Shown: positions 56,249 through 64,000 of the stretch, piece by piece
Layout: each line of letters begins with the position of its first letter
Position numbering within the stretch: the stretch's first letter is position 1
Source of the DNA: Pseudomonas sp. GM80
GTDB lineage: Bacteria > Pseudomonadota > Gammaproteobacteria > Pseudomonadales > Pseudomonadaceae
Assembly: GCF_000282515.1 (NCBI RefSeq)
Contig: NZ_AKJD01000043.1
Location: 1 to 64,000 of the forward strand
Direction of reading: 5' to 3'
DNA length: 64,000 nucleotides
Notes under the pieces: generated by a model
What the model was told of the DNA's origin: nothing
What the model saw: only the letters and a program-made list of their open reading frames with translations
The model's database searches: none
Translations under genes and position numbers: made by a program

Positions 56249-56815
56249 CTACCGTTGATAGTCGTATTCGCTAGGCCCATACATTTCTGGATACGGCAGC
56301 ATCGAATTCATATCTCGTATGAACAAGAGAAGAGTCCTCAACGCAGCGTGAAGCTCTGCGGAGGTGCCGATGTCTTTTGCCTTAAAGGCGTGGATGGCAT
56401 TTCTACGTTGCAGTATCTGGAGGATCCAGGCATTCCAGGGTTGTTCTGGTGACCAAATTCTCTTGTTGAAAAAAACTCTCAGCGGCTCCAACGTGACACC
56501 GTCTGGATCTTGGACGGTGCCATTCCTGTTCTTTATGGATTCGGCATCAGCTAGGTAGTCGTTGTAGTAAGCAGAAAGGAATAGCTTTAGCTGTCCCTCC
56601 ACCAGTGCCCCGATGTTTGCCCACGCCAAAATTAGCTCGCCATCGCTGAGCGGGCCAGTCCATTTGCCTAACGTACGAGCTAACGAGCTTTGCCATTCCA
56701 GCATTGATTTATTGAGCAGCTCTGCCGCCTCTATTGGCGCCCAACCCTGAGGGTTCTTCCAGAAACTCATCATGTTCTGGATTAGGGTGGCAATTCGAGC
56801 AGCGGTGTCGTTCAT
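56249..56815 (-). CDS. HEPN-like protein upstream of the TIR gene
   Basis: A 188-residue helical protein. QILQRRNAIHAFKAKDIG contains R137-x4-H142, the HEPN RNase motif with the frequent RNxxH core, after a long helix (ILAWANIGALVEGQLKLFLSAYY, 62-84) typical of the fold. The ribosome site is weak. It shares orientation with the TIR gene 133 bases downstream, so the two may act together. By motif it could be an RNase or an inactive HEPN sensor. Confidence 0.6.
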   Translation of the reverse strand: MNDTAARIATLIQNMMSFWKNPQGWAPIEAAELLNKSMLEWQSSLARTLGKWTGPLSDGELILAWANIGALVEGQLKLFLSAYYNDYLADAESIKNRNGTVQDPDGVTLEPLRVFFNKRIWSPEQPWNAWILQILQRRNAIHAFKAKDIGTSAELHAALRTLLLFIRDMNSMLPYPEMYGPSEYDYQR

Positions 56816-57031
56816 CGATAGGTCTGGGTAATCCGAATAATTGGCGATATCTAAGTCCTTTTAAAATAGGGAACAAAACCAACGTTCTTAGAGCTTATGT
56901 AGGGTCGGTAGCATACGTAGTGCGAAGGTGGGAGGGGGCAATTCTGCTTCCTCGCAGGCCTGGTTGCTGGTCTTTGACCAGCTTAGATCGAATCCACGCA
57001 AAAGCGCTGTGAGAAAATCATACTTGCGTAG

Positions 57032-57056
57032 GGGGCAGTGCGAAAAAAGCTGCCCC
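57032..57056 (-). terminator. stem-loop after the carbonic anhydrase gene
   Basis: GGGGCAG (57032-57038) and CTGCCCC (57050-57056) form a 7-bp GC stem about 55 bases past the carbonic anhydrase stop. Read on the minus strand the loop holds a TTTTTT run. The flanking 56816-57110 gap has no gene. Confidence 0.5.
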
Positions 57057-57110
57057 TCTCCCATGGTGGAGCGAGGCAGTATTTAAGTGCGGATTTGAGG
57101 ATCTTCAGCT

Positions 57111-57650
57111 CTACTCGGGACGTAGCAAAGCCGAAGGAACCACTACCTCCGCCTTACCTGTATCAACGTCGTACACGATACCGGTCACGAGGAAACCACC
57201 CGGGAATTTAGGATTTGCTTTCAGGGCAGCGACATCACTAACGATCGACTTGTAAGGATCATTAATTTCCCCGGCATCGATGCTCCCTGGTTCGACTCCT
57301 AGATGGGTAGCAAGCATTTCCGGCGCATGAGTAAGGCATGGCTTGATACCGCAATCTGTGTGGTGCAAAACGATTAGGTTCCACCCTGTACCTAATACAC
57401 CGCCACTGGCTTTCGTAACTGCCCCGAGCATGCCCATGGTCCGAAGTGTTGCCGGATCTACTCGGCCACCTACGTTGCGAATGACAACCGCATCACCTGG
57501 CTTCAACCCGAAAATATCAGCAGGGTCAACACGGCTATCAACGCAAGCAATGATCATTGTTTTCGTGGATGGAACGATTTTCAGATCTTTGTTGAAGTCA
57601 GTTTTTGAGAATGTTTCATTTCGCTGGAGGATGGTATCAATCACGTTCAT
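57111..57650 (-). CDS. beta-carbonic anhydrase
   Basis: A 179-residue beta-class carbonic anhydrase that interconverts CO2 and bicarbonate at a zinc site. The ligands are visible: C36, D38 and R40 in ACVDSR, and H97 and C100 in HHTDCG. NVGGRVDP is also typical. ATG 57650 gives the normal length of the short form; the frame back to 57761 overlaps the upstream dehydrogenase gene. It lies 77 bases after that gene on the same strand, so the two probably form an operon. Confidence 0.9.
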   Translation of the reverse strand: MNVIDTILQRNETFSKTDFNKDLKIVPSTKTMIIACVDSRVDPADIFGLKPGDAVVIRNVGGRVDPATLRTMGMLGAVTKASGGVLGTGWNLIVLHHTDCGIKPCLTHAPEMLATHLGVEPGSIDAGEINDPYKSIVSDVAALKANPKFPGGFLVTGIVYDVDTGKAEVVVPSALLRPE

Positions 57651-57726
57651 TTGAGCTACTCGTTCAGCAAAGAATGGGACTCCAATTTCGCCAGGCACCG
57701 CTGGGAAATTGCTCCAAGTTGTGACT

Positions 57727-58527
57727 TCAACCCTTCGTGTAACGCTCGGCAGGCGTGCCATTCATCATGCTCTTCACAAGCTCTGTACGGGCACTCTGGA
57801 AGGCTTCCCACACGGAAACGTCTCCAAGGGATGGCAGCACCCAGCTTTCACCATTGTCTAGACCCACGAGCGCCGCACTGACGAGATCCTCACTTTTCAT
57901 GACTGCTTTAGCAGGCAGATTCTCAACGTTAAAACCGGCATTCGCCCAGAAAGGGGTGGCGGTCGCTGGTGGGGCGACAACCTGCACCAACACTCCTTTT
58001 TCCCCTAAGTCAGCCTGAAGCGATTGAGAAAGCATGACCACATAGGCCTTGGTTGCGTTGTAGACGTTGAATTCAGCCCAAGGCCTGAATGCGAGCACGG
58101 AAGCAAAATTGACAATGGTGCCTTTGCCGCGCTCAACAAATCCTGGAGCAACCGCGTGGCTGAGTTGGGTTAAAGCTGTGACGTTGATGGCAATAGTTTG
58201 AGCGATGTCATCTGAGCCAAGCTTGATGAAAGGACTGAAGGAAGAGGTGCCGGCAATATTTGCCAAAAGGGAAACACTGCTATCACCACTAAGGCGGGAG
58301 GCAAGGGTATTCAGTTCGCCAGCATTCGACAGGTCATGCGCTGCGATATTGACGGTCCGTCCGGAAGACTTACTGATTTTTTCAGCCAGTTCCTTGAGCG
58401 CCTTTTCCTGCCTACCAACAAGCAGTAGATCGTATCCTCGGTCAGCCAAACCTTGGGCATAAAGCGCGCCTACGCCGCCAGTAGCTCCAGTTACAACTGC
58501 CGTACCGAGATTCGTTGCGTCATTCAT
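57727..58527 (-). CDS. short-chain dehydrogenase/reductase
   Basis: A 266-residue classical SDR. The NAD(P) motif TGATGGVG (14-21) with LLLVGRQEKAL after strand 2 suggests NADP use. NIAGTSSF stands where NNAG is usual, and Ser in NFASVLAF and YNATK supply the catalytic Ser-Tyr-Lys. Substrate unknown. AAGGAG lies seven bases before ATG 58527. First gene of a pair with the carbonic anhydrase. Confidence 0.88.
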   Translation of the reverse strand: MNDATNLGTAVVTGATGGVGALYAQGLADRGYDLLLVGRQEKALKELAEKISKSSGRTVNIAAHDLSNAGELNTLASRLSGDSSVSLLANIAGTSSFSPFIKLGSDDIAQTIAINVTALTQLSHAVAPGFVERGKGTIVNFASVLAFRPWAEFNVYNATKAYVVMLSQSLQADLGEKGVLVQVVAPPATATPFWANAGFNVENLPAKAVMKSEDLVSAALVGLDNGESWVLPSLGDVSVWEAFQSARTELVKSMMNGTPAERYTKG

Positions 58528-59246
58528 CACGTGCTCCTTCCGGAAGGTTAATCGATTGTGTTTTTAAGCCTTTCTTCTAGCTGCTAAGCGATTTGCTTTC
58601 AGATAACGCCGACGTTGTGAGCCGGAGTCGTGCTAAGGATCGATTCGCACGGACCTACTATCATCGTCAGTAACTCACCAGCATCTGGTGTGCCCGCTTT
58701 TGCTGAGAAAAACCTGCGCCTCTTGAAGGGTTCTTTCTGTTGGCCCATTCATCGATACCGTCGCGTCTGCCGACGGGCGTCGCAAAAATGTGCAATTAGT
58801 GCGGTTACAAGAGACCGCATAAGCTGCAACGGCGCCTCATTTATGACGGAGGTGGATAGCCAGGCAGAGGCATATCAATGCGAAAAAAATCAGAGGAGAA
58901 GGAGCAGCAGGAGGAGGGTCGAGCGGATAGGACAATAGCCGAAAAGTATGTGTCTTCAGTAATAGCCGCAACGCGGCTTTTTAGACACTTTTCATCGATA
59001 AAATCAGCGTTCACTTACGGTGCTCCTCACAGATGTAGGGACCATACGCTGGAAGCTGGAGACAATCGTTTAGGGTAAAAAGCCGGATCCATCGGAGAAA
59101 GGATGGTCGCGAATGGAATCTCTTTACCCGCGTTTTCGCCTCGTTAATCTTCCACCGGGCACAACCATTGGTTTTGCCCTGCTTGCGATTTAAGCATGAT
59201 GGGTGTCATGCTACCTGTCAAGTCCGTCATCAATTGAGTTACCGCT
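58528..59246. other. long divergent gap with promoter elements
   Basis: About 719 bases between the SDR and a tetR gene. It contains the 22-bp palindrome at 59192-59213 (listed separately) and a weaker AAGC-N5-GCTT pair near 58590. Two plus-strand frames (58630-58938, 58878-59078) have poor composition. No RNA gene recognised. Confidence 0.4.
59192..59213. promoter_or_regulatory. 22-bp TetR-type operator, copy 1
   Basis: A palindrome with left half AAGCATGATGG and right half GTGTCATGCTA. Copies of the same length lie at 60660-60681 and 62479-62500. This one ends 33 bases before the ATG of the tetR gene at 59247, fitting autoregulation. Confidence 0.6.
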
Positions 59247-59801
59247 ATGAGATATCCAAAATCCGAGACAGCGGAAAAGCACCAACGGATTCTTATTGAG
59301 GCTAGTCGACTATTTCGTGAGAAAGGCTTCAATGGTGTGACCGTTAGTCAAATTATGCAGGCCACAGGACTAACGCATGGTCCTTTTTATAACCATTTCA
59401 AATCGAAAGAATCCTTGATGGCAGCCTGCATCGAATATGCGGCAAAGGAATCGTTGCAGGAAATGGGCGAGCATTCCGACTCACCTGAGTCGATGGTCGA
59501 ATATGTTCAACGGTTCCTCAGCATCGAGCATAGAGATTCACCAGGCACGGGCTGCTTGATGAGTGCACTGGGAGGGGAGGTGAGGAACGAAGTGTCAACT
59601 CAAAAACACTTCTCACATTATTTGCTAGGTGTCATCGAAATGATGTCCAACCATTTCCCCTGGGCCGCAGAACAAGATGCCCGAGGAGACTCCATCAGAA
59701 TGCTTTCTTCGATGGTTGGAGCAATGGTCCTTGCCAGGGCAGTTGACGACGATGAACTGTCAGAAGAAATTTTGGGGGAGGTACGATCTGCTTACCGATA
59801 A
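59247..59801 (+). CDS. TetR-family regulator (paralogue 1)
   Basis: A 184-residue regulator. The HTH (about 9-55) contains ILIEASRLFREKGFNGVTV and ATGLTHGPFYNHFKSKESL; the C-terminal part is a TetR ligand domain with a single Cys in GTGCLMSALGGEV. It is nearly the same length as, and clearly homologous to, the TetR at 60589-60035 (MRYPxxETAEKHxRIL at both starts, ILARAVDDxELSEEIL at both ends). A 22-bp operator lies just upstream. Targets probably include the nearby reductases. Confidence 0.9.
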   Translation: MRYPKSETAEKHQRILIEASRLFREKGFNGVTVSQIMQATGLTHGPFYNHFKSKESLMAACIEYAAKESLQEMGEHSDSPESMVEYVQRFLSIEHRDSPGTGCLMSALGGEVRNEVSTQKHFSHYLLGVIEMMSNHFPWAAEQDARGDSIRMLSSMVGAMVLARAVDDDELSEEILGEVRSAYR

Positions 59802-60034
59802 CGCGATGACTGCCGGCTTGGTCGAGCAGTAACGTGTAGCAATCCAAGGTAAGGGATTGGAGGTAATGGTACCTCACCACAAATTTTTCAACGGTCACAA
59901 TTGAGATTATATGTCGGATGACATATCAGCTCGTGATCAGGAAGGAGGACATCAAGGTATCTGGCGGAAGGCGCCTTGCTTCACCTTCCGGGCGAGAAAT
60001 CCAGTAACGAGTTCAACTCGCTTGAGTGGAAGAC

Positions 60035-60589
60035 TCAGCTCAGTTCAGTACGCACTTCTCGCAGGATCTCTTCAGATAGCTCTGGATCATCTACCGCTCT
60101 AGCCAAGATGATCGCGCCGACCATGCTAGAAATCTGATGAATTGCGTGGCGCCGTGAGTTGCGCTTTTTGGCTTTCACAAATGGAGCTGCCATGCTCTCG
60201 ATTACGCCCTTAAAATGACGCGTGAAGGTAGGGCGCACAGAGGGCTCTCTCGCGACCTCTGAACCCAACGCCGTCATCAGGCAACCGTTCCCCGTATCGT
60301 CTCGATGCGACTCGGTAAGGTATTCCTGAATGTACTGCTCCATCAGCTCTATCGACTCTCCAGCATCTTTCAGCGTCGCCAGTGCTTTTGACGATGCATC
60401 GCCTAAACTCTTAGCAATCAAGTCGTCCTTCGATTCGAAGTGGTTGTAGAACGCACCGTGAGTCAGGCCTGTTGCTTTCATGACTTCACTGACGCTGACG
60501 CCAGAGAAGCCACGCTCACGAAATAAGATGGAAGCCTGCTCCAAAATTCGTCGGTGCTTTTCTGCTGTTTCCTCAGCCGGATAGCGCAT
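60035..60589 (-). CDS. TetR-family regulator (paralogue 2)
   Basis: A 184-residue regulator homologous to the one at 59247 along its whole length: HTH with ILEQASILFRERGFSGVSV and ATGLTHGAFYNHFESKDDL, and the GNGCLMTALGSEV segment holding the same single Cys. This type resembles NemR/YcdC-like regulators that sense electrophiles by one Cys, an inference here. ATG 60589 is chosen by likeness to the paralogue; the frame is open to 60646. It is divergent from the NmrA-like gene, with an operator between. Confidence 0.9.
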   Translation of the reverse strand: MRYPAEETAEKHRRILEQASILFRERGFSGVSVSEVMKATGLTHGAFYNHFESKDDLIAKSLGDASSKALATLKDAGESIELMEQYIQEYLTESHRDDTGNGCLMTALGSEVAREPSVRPTFTRHFKGVIESMAAPFVKAKKRNSRRHAIHQISSMVGAIILARAVDDPELSEEILREVRTELS

Positions 60590-60659
60590 AACGGTTCTCA
60601 AGATCCAATGAAAAAAATATTTGACGTAGGGGAGTGTACCCATCAAGCTCGGGCAACGG

Positions 60660-60681
60660 AAGCATGATGATCGTACTGCTT
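60660..60681. promoter_or_regulatory. 22-bp TetR-type operator, copy 2
   Basis: Left half AAGCATGATGA, right half TCGTACTGCTT. It lies between divergent tetR (start 60589) and the NmrA-like gene (start 60741), about 70 and 60 bases from the two starts, so one bound dimer could control both. Confidence 0.6.
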
Positions 60682-60740
60682 GGACGGATTCACTCCTAAT
60701 ATTCTATTCCTTTTGGTGGTTTTTACTCAGGACTAATCTT

Positions 60741-61604
60741 GTGAAAACATTTCTAGTAACAGGCTCGACCGGTGCGACAGGTGGTCCAACCGTTCAATTT
60801 CTGCTGGAAAAAGGCCACCGTGTACATGCGCTCGTTCACAGGGAAGATGAACGCTCTCAAAAACCCAAAGACATGGGAGCGGAAATCTTCGTCGGCGATT
60901 TGCTGAGCCTTAAGCAAGTCCGGCTTGCGATGGCAGGTGTGGACGGTGCGTACTTCGTTTATCCCCTGAGTAGCGGCTTGGTCGAAGCTGCCGCGATTTT
61001 CGCGCAAGCAGCACTAGAAAATAACGTTAAGCACGTCGTCAACATGTCGCATAAGCAAGCCCGGCCTGACGCTCATAGCCAAGCTACTTTGAACCACTGG
61101 ATGGCCGAGCAGGTGTTCACTTGGTCAGGTGTACCCACCACTCATTTGAGAATTACCTTCTTCCAAGAATGGATGCTCTACATAGCCGCGGAGATACGAC
61201 AAGGTCGCTATTTAACTCCCTTCGACAGAGACAGCCGGTTTGCTCCAATCGCTGCGATAGATATTGCTCGGATTGTCGCCGGAATTCTCGATAAACCTGA
61301 TGGCCATGCCAATCAGTTTTACCCTTTGCATGGCCCAATTGAATATAGCCACGAAGAACTTGCTGACGTGCTGACGGAGACGTTGGGTCGACCCATTCGA
61401 TATGAGCAAGTCGATGCTGACACGTTCGTTAAGACGCTTGGCTGGGATGGAGACCCCTCGTTCGCAGTTCACTTCAAAGCAGTGAAAATTGATCAGCAAG
61501 AGCGACGGCTTGAGGGGCTTGACACCACAGGGGCTGAAATCATCGGTGGCCCTTTGATGACTCCTGCACAGTTCATTCATAAGCATCGAGACATACTGAG
61601 CTAA
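60741..61604 (+). CDS. NmrA-like NAD(P)-binding reductase
   Basis: A 287-residue atypical SDR of the NmrA / QOR2-like group. The dinucleotide motif is TGSTGATGG (7-15). VVNMSHKQARPD replaces the usual YxxxK region, and LRITFFQEWML and IAAIDIARIVAGIL are typical of this group. Members are NADPH sensors or quinone reductases. The GTG start is preceded by CAGGA. It is divergent from a TetR gene and shares its operator region. Confidence 0.85.
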   Translation: MKTFLVTGSTGATGGPTVQFLLEKGHRVHALVHREDERSQKPKDMGAEIFVGDLLSLKQVRLAMAGVDGAYFVYPLSSGLVEAAAIFAQAALENNVKHVVNMSHKQARPDAHSQATLNHWMAEQVFTWSGVPTTHLRITFFQEWMLYIAAEIRQGRYLTPFDRDSRFAPIAAIDIARIVAGILDKPDGHANQFYPLHGPIEYSHEELADVLTETLGRPIRYEQVDADTFVKTLGWDGDPSFAVHFKAVKIDQQERRLEGLDTTGAEIIGGPLMTPAQFIHKHRDILS

Positions 61605-61757
61605 TGCGCGAGGTTGGATGTGCTAGGTGCTCACCCATCTAGCCTTTGAGATCACTCGCGGGTGATGCGCAACGGATATCCAAAACGATTTTAGGAGGCT
61701 TGGACAATAGGATAATTCCCACGTGCAACGATGCGGTGCGTCGTTGGAGATGTAGAA

Positions 61758-62327
61758 ATGACTGAGTTGATCATGGTGCCGGGTTTTGGTGGTTCTGGCC
61801 AAGCACATTGGCAATCTCGCTGGGAAAAAAACGATCCTTCGATAAGGCGTTTCAAACCGCGCAGTTGGGATGATCCAGAGTTGAGTGATTGGATTGAGGC
61901 CCTTGAGCTTATAGTAAGCAAAGCCAGCTCACCTCCTGTGCTGGTTGCCCATAGCCTTGGCTGCCTTCTTGTTGCCTCTTGGCAACAGGTTTCATCTCTC
62001 CCCGTGTCGGCAGCGATGTTGGTGGCGGTTCCTGATCCACATACCCCAGGCTTTTCCGATACAGCCCCAAGCTTCAACACCGTCCCAGCAGAACCACTGC
62101 GCTTCCCCTCTCTAATCGTGTCGAGCACTAACGATCCGTATGACGCACTCGGCTATTCGAAGGTAAAAGCTCGTCACTGGAAAAGTGACTTTCACTCGCT
62201 GGGCCCGCTTGGGCACATCAACGGTGATAGCGGATTAGGCGATTGGCCAGAAGGGATGCATCTGCTGAAAGAACTCGTAAATAGGAAAACCGCTCGGAGT
62301 TATAGCATCAATGGACACTCCACCTAG
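61758..62327 (+). CDS. RBBP9/YdeN-type alpha/beta hydrolase
   Basis: A 189-residue serine hydrolase of the RBBP9/YdeN family. The start MTELIMVPGFGGSGQAHWQS is diagnostic, the nucleophile is in VAHSLGC, the acid in STNDPYD and the His in GPLGHINGDSG. GGAG lies upstream of ATG 61758. Substrate unknown. It lies between the NmrA-like gene and an SDR gene on the same strand, with gaps of 153 and 341 bases, so probably with its own promoter; CAACGA/TCGTTG (61727-61746) is an inverted pair just before it. Confidence 0.88.
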   Translation: MTELIMVPGFGGSGQAHWQSRWEKNDPSIRRFKPRSWDDPELSDWIEALELIVSKASSPPVLVAHSLGCLLVASWQQVSSLPVSAAMLVAVPDPHTPGFSDTAPSFNTVPAEPLRFPSLIVSSTNDPYDALGYSKVKARHWKSDFHSLGPLGHINGDSGLGDWPEGMHLLKELVNRKTARSYSINGHST

Positions 62328-62668
62328 CCTGACCTTGCGGTAGTTGGCATTTTAAAAAATCGGTTTCTCACCCATAGATCCGCAGTACCAGGAGCGCCCA
62401 GCCAAGCCTAAGGCGGCTCGACAGCTGAGCCGATGCTCAAGGGATGTTTGTGTAGTTCAGGGGAGAGTGGTTGACTTGAAGCATTATGATCATCATGCTT
62501 GGTCGGCAGGAGAAATACCAACAGCGAGGGGCTCAGAGATTGGGCGACTAAATGCGAGGAGCTGAGGCTTCGGCGGCTCGTATTGAAGAAACAGCTGTCA
62601 TGCAGTGCGAAGAAAACTTAATACAACCGAAGGGCATACAACTGCCCAACAAAACCGCCGGAGGGTGT
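62328..62668. promoter_or_regulatory. gap with 22-bp TetR-type operator, copy 3
   Basis: The 341-base gap holds the palindrome at 62479-62500, left half AAGCATTATGA and right half TCATCATGCTT. The right half is exactly the ideal half-site, and the left differs from it at one base. It lies 168 bases before the SDR start. A frame from 62552 is open into the SDR but has no ribosome site. Confidence 0.6.
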
Positions 62669-63370
62669 ATGGAAATTCGCGGGCAAGTCGTATTTGTAAG
62701 TGGTGCCAATAGAGGGTTAGGCAAGGCTTTTGTTTCCGCAGCTTTGAAGGCAGGGGCTTCGAAGGTCTACGCTGCCGCCCGGAACTTAGCTGACCTGAAA
62801 ATTTCCGGTTGCCATCCAATTGAACTCGATATCACCGATCCTGAGAGCGTCTTGAAGGCTGCTCAATCGTGTCCTGACGTAGGCATATTGATCAATAACG
62901 CGGGCTACCTCAAATACGGTTCTCTGTTAGCTGACGATGCTGTTGATAGCTTGCGAGAGCATTTTGAAGTCAACTCAATCGGCACCTTGCTCATGACACG
63001 CGCATTTGCACCTGTATTAGCTAATCAGGGTGGCGGTGCGATCATCAATATCTTGTCCGTTTTGAGCTGGCTCAACATTCAGGAGTCGGGCCCGTACAGT
63101 GCATCGAAAGCAGCGCAGTGGTCGCTTACGAATGGTCTAAGAAACGAGCTGCGTGGTCAGAACACCTTCGTGGTAGGCGTGCATCCTGGGTACATCGATA
63201 CCGACATGGCTGCTGGAGTTGAAGCGCAGAAAACCAGTCCTGAAATGGTCGTTGAGCTTGCCTTCGATGGTCTTGTAGATGGTGTTGAGGAAGTCATCAT
63301 CGATGATGCGGGTCGCTGGGTTAAATCATCTTTGTCGAGTGAAGAAGCCGCATACCTCTCGCCTAAATGA
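62669..63370 (+). CDS. short-chain dehydrogenase/reductase
   Basis: A 233-residue classical SDR. Seen: SGANRGLG (11-18) for cofactor binding, ARNLAD after strand 2, NNAGY, Ser in NILSVLSW and the YSASK active-site pair, then HPGYIDTDMAAG. Size and motifs are normal. ATG 62669 with GGAGG upstream is preferred over the longer frame from 62552. A palindromic operator lies in the leader. Substrate unknown. Confidence 0.9.
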   Translation: MEIRGQVVFVSGANRGLGKAFVSAALKAGASKVYAAARNLADLKISGCHPIELDITDPESVLKAAQSCPDVGILINNAGYLKYGSLLADDAVDSLREHFEVNSIGTLLMTRAFAPVLANQGGGAIINILSVLSWLNIQESGPYSASKAAQWSLTNGLRNELRGQNTFVVGVHPGYIDTDMAAGVEAQKTSPEMVVELAFDGLVDGVEEVIIDDAGRWVKSSLSSEEAAYLSPK

Positions 63371-63383
63371 CGTGTATTTCGAG

Positions 63384-63417
63384 AAGTGCACTCGCTCGAT
63401 TTGAGCGAGGCGCACTT
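63384..63417 (+). terminator. hairpin after the SDR gene
   Basis: AAGTGC-A-CTCGCTC (63384-63397) pairs with GAGCGAG-GC-GCACTT (63403-63417) around a 5-base loop, with a small internal mismatch. It starts 13 bases after the SDR stop. A likely transcript end. Confidence 0.65.
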
Positions 63418-63506
63418 AGTACATCTCACTTTGATACGGGAACGACACCGCAAATCGGGCAGTAAAACAGTCTCCCCGGCGATTGGTAAATTGAGGGTGC
63501 GTCACA

Positions 63507-64000
63507 ATGGGTTCGCTAAGGGTTTCATTCGCACAGTGGCCGGAAGGTTTACGGCCAGGTGATGCGAATTGGGAGGAGATCGTTCGCCTCCTAGGTGAAG
63601 ATAAACCAGACATTTTGGTAACCAATGAGATGCCGTTCGGTGCGTGGGTTTCGGAGGCTGACACTTATGACCATCAGCTGGCCCAGATGACCATTGCCGA
63701 TCATGAGCGTGGACTGGATGCGCTGAAGGATTTGCAACTGCCGGCGATTATTTCTTCACGGCCCGTCAGTGCCCATGATCGCTTGGCGAATGAAGCGTTT
63801 GCGTTGATTCATGGAGATTACCAATTCCTGCATCAGAAACATTTCTTTCCCAATGAGCCAGGCTTTTATGAGGCGGCATGGTTTGTAACTGCGAAACCTG
63901 GCTTCAACGTAATAGACGTCAATGGCGTAAAGGTTGCCGCTCTTTTGTGTACTGAGTTGATGTTCAACGAACACGCGCGGCATTACGGCCGTGCAGGTGC
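63507..64000 (+). CDS. nitrilase-family carbon-nitrogen hydrolase (partial, cut by window end)
   Basis: The first 164 codons of a carbon-nitrogen hydrolase, running off the window. The Glu-Lys-Cys triad is visible: Glu in VTNEMPFGAW, Lys in FLHQKHFFPNE and Cys in ALLCTELMFNE. The family hydrolyses nitriles, amides or N-carbamoyl compounds; the substrate cannot be told. GAGGGTGCG precedes the ATG. Confidence 0.85.
   Translation, partial: MGSLRVSFAQWPEGLRPGDANWEEIVRLLGEDKPDILVTNEMPFGAWVSEADTYDHQLAQMTIADHERGLDALKDLQLPAIISSRPVSAHDRLANEAFALIHGDYQFLHQKHFFPNEPGFYEAAWFVTAKPGFNVIDVNGVKVAALLCTELMFNEHARHYGRAG

Noticed and set aside
1..64000. CRISPR arrays, tRNA or rRNA genes, integrases, insertion sequences
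   Set aside because: None seen on reading; the inverted repeats found are REP-type, not regularly spaced direct repeats.

Overview
This window reads as chromosome of a fluorescent-group Pseudomonas. The evidence is a complete six-gene fap functional-amyloid operon, the characteristic inverted REP-type repeats (outer motif GTAGGAGCTGCCGAAGGCTG and a second family TGTGGGAGCTGGCTTGCCAG), high GC in the left quarter, and household genes typical of the genus (uppP, pnuC with a NadR-like kinase, an sCache chemoreceptor, DUF1294, MmcQ/YjbR). No tRNA, rRNA, CRISPR array, integrase or intact insertion sequence was recognised.

Layout. 1-14.9 kb is core-like: a delta-60 repeat protein, a sigma-54 activator (2290-3615) facing the fapABCDEF operon (8724-3705, minus strand), the nicotinamide riboside pair pnuC/nadR-like, a methyl-accepting chemotaxis protein, uppP and two short conserved genes, ending in two head-to-head LysR regulators. 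The fap operon carries a readable -24/-12 promoter, an upstream perfect 18-bp palindrome that fits an activator site, and an intercistronic hairpin after fapC.

15-57 kb is accessory: lower and uneven GC, many orphan or secreted hypothetical proteins, long empty gaps, a broken PhaZ-like hydrolase, and several immunity-like modules. These are an Abi_C-like gene (18.5 kb); a two-gene GHKL ATPase plus tandem-phosphoribosyltransferase-like operon (19.7-22.9 kb), the best candidate for an undescribed system; a 1945-residue transglutaminase-like/DUF4011/helicase/Vsr-type nuclease/DUF3320 protein (25.4-31.2 kb); a HEPN protein followed by a three-gene ABC-3C (Lamassu-like) system of nuclease, middle component and zinc-hook SMC ATPase (46.6-50.8 kb); an HNH endonuclease (51.2 kb); and a HEPN plus TIR pair (55.2-56.8 kb). 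Between them lie a periplasmic ClpP-like protease, a patatin phospholipase, a ten-repeat Sel1 protein, panE, and a FabF paralogue divergent from an HxlR regulator.

57-64 kb is a small metabolic/stress-type cluster: a beta-carbonic anhydrase, two short-chain dehydrogenases, an NmrA-like reductase, an RBBP9/YdeN-type hydrolase, two paralogous 184-residue TetR regulators and the start of a nitrilase-family hydrolase. Three copies of a 22-bp palindrome sit upstream of a tetR, between the other tetR and the NmrA gene, and upstream of the second dehydrogenase, which suggests one TetR regulon. All function calls are from reading motifs by eye; no database search was made.
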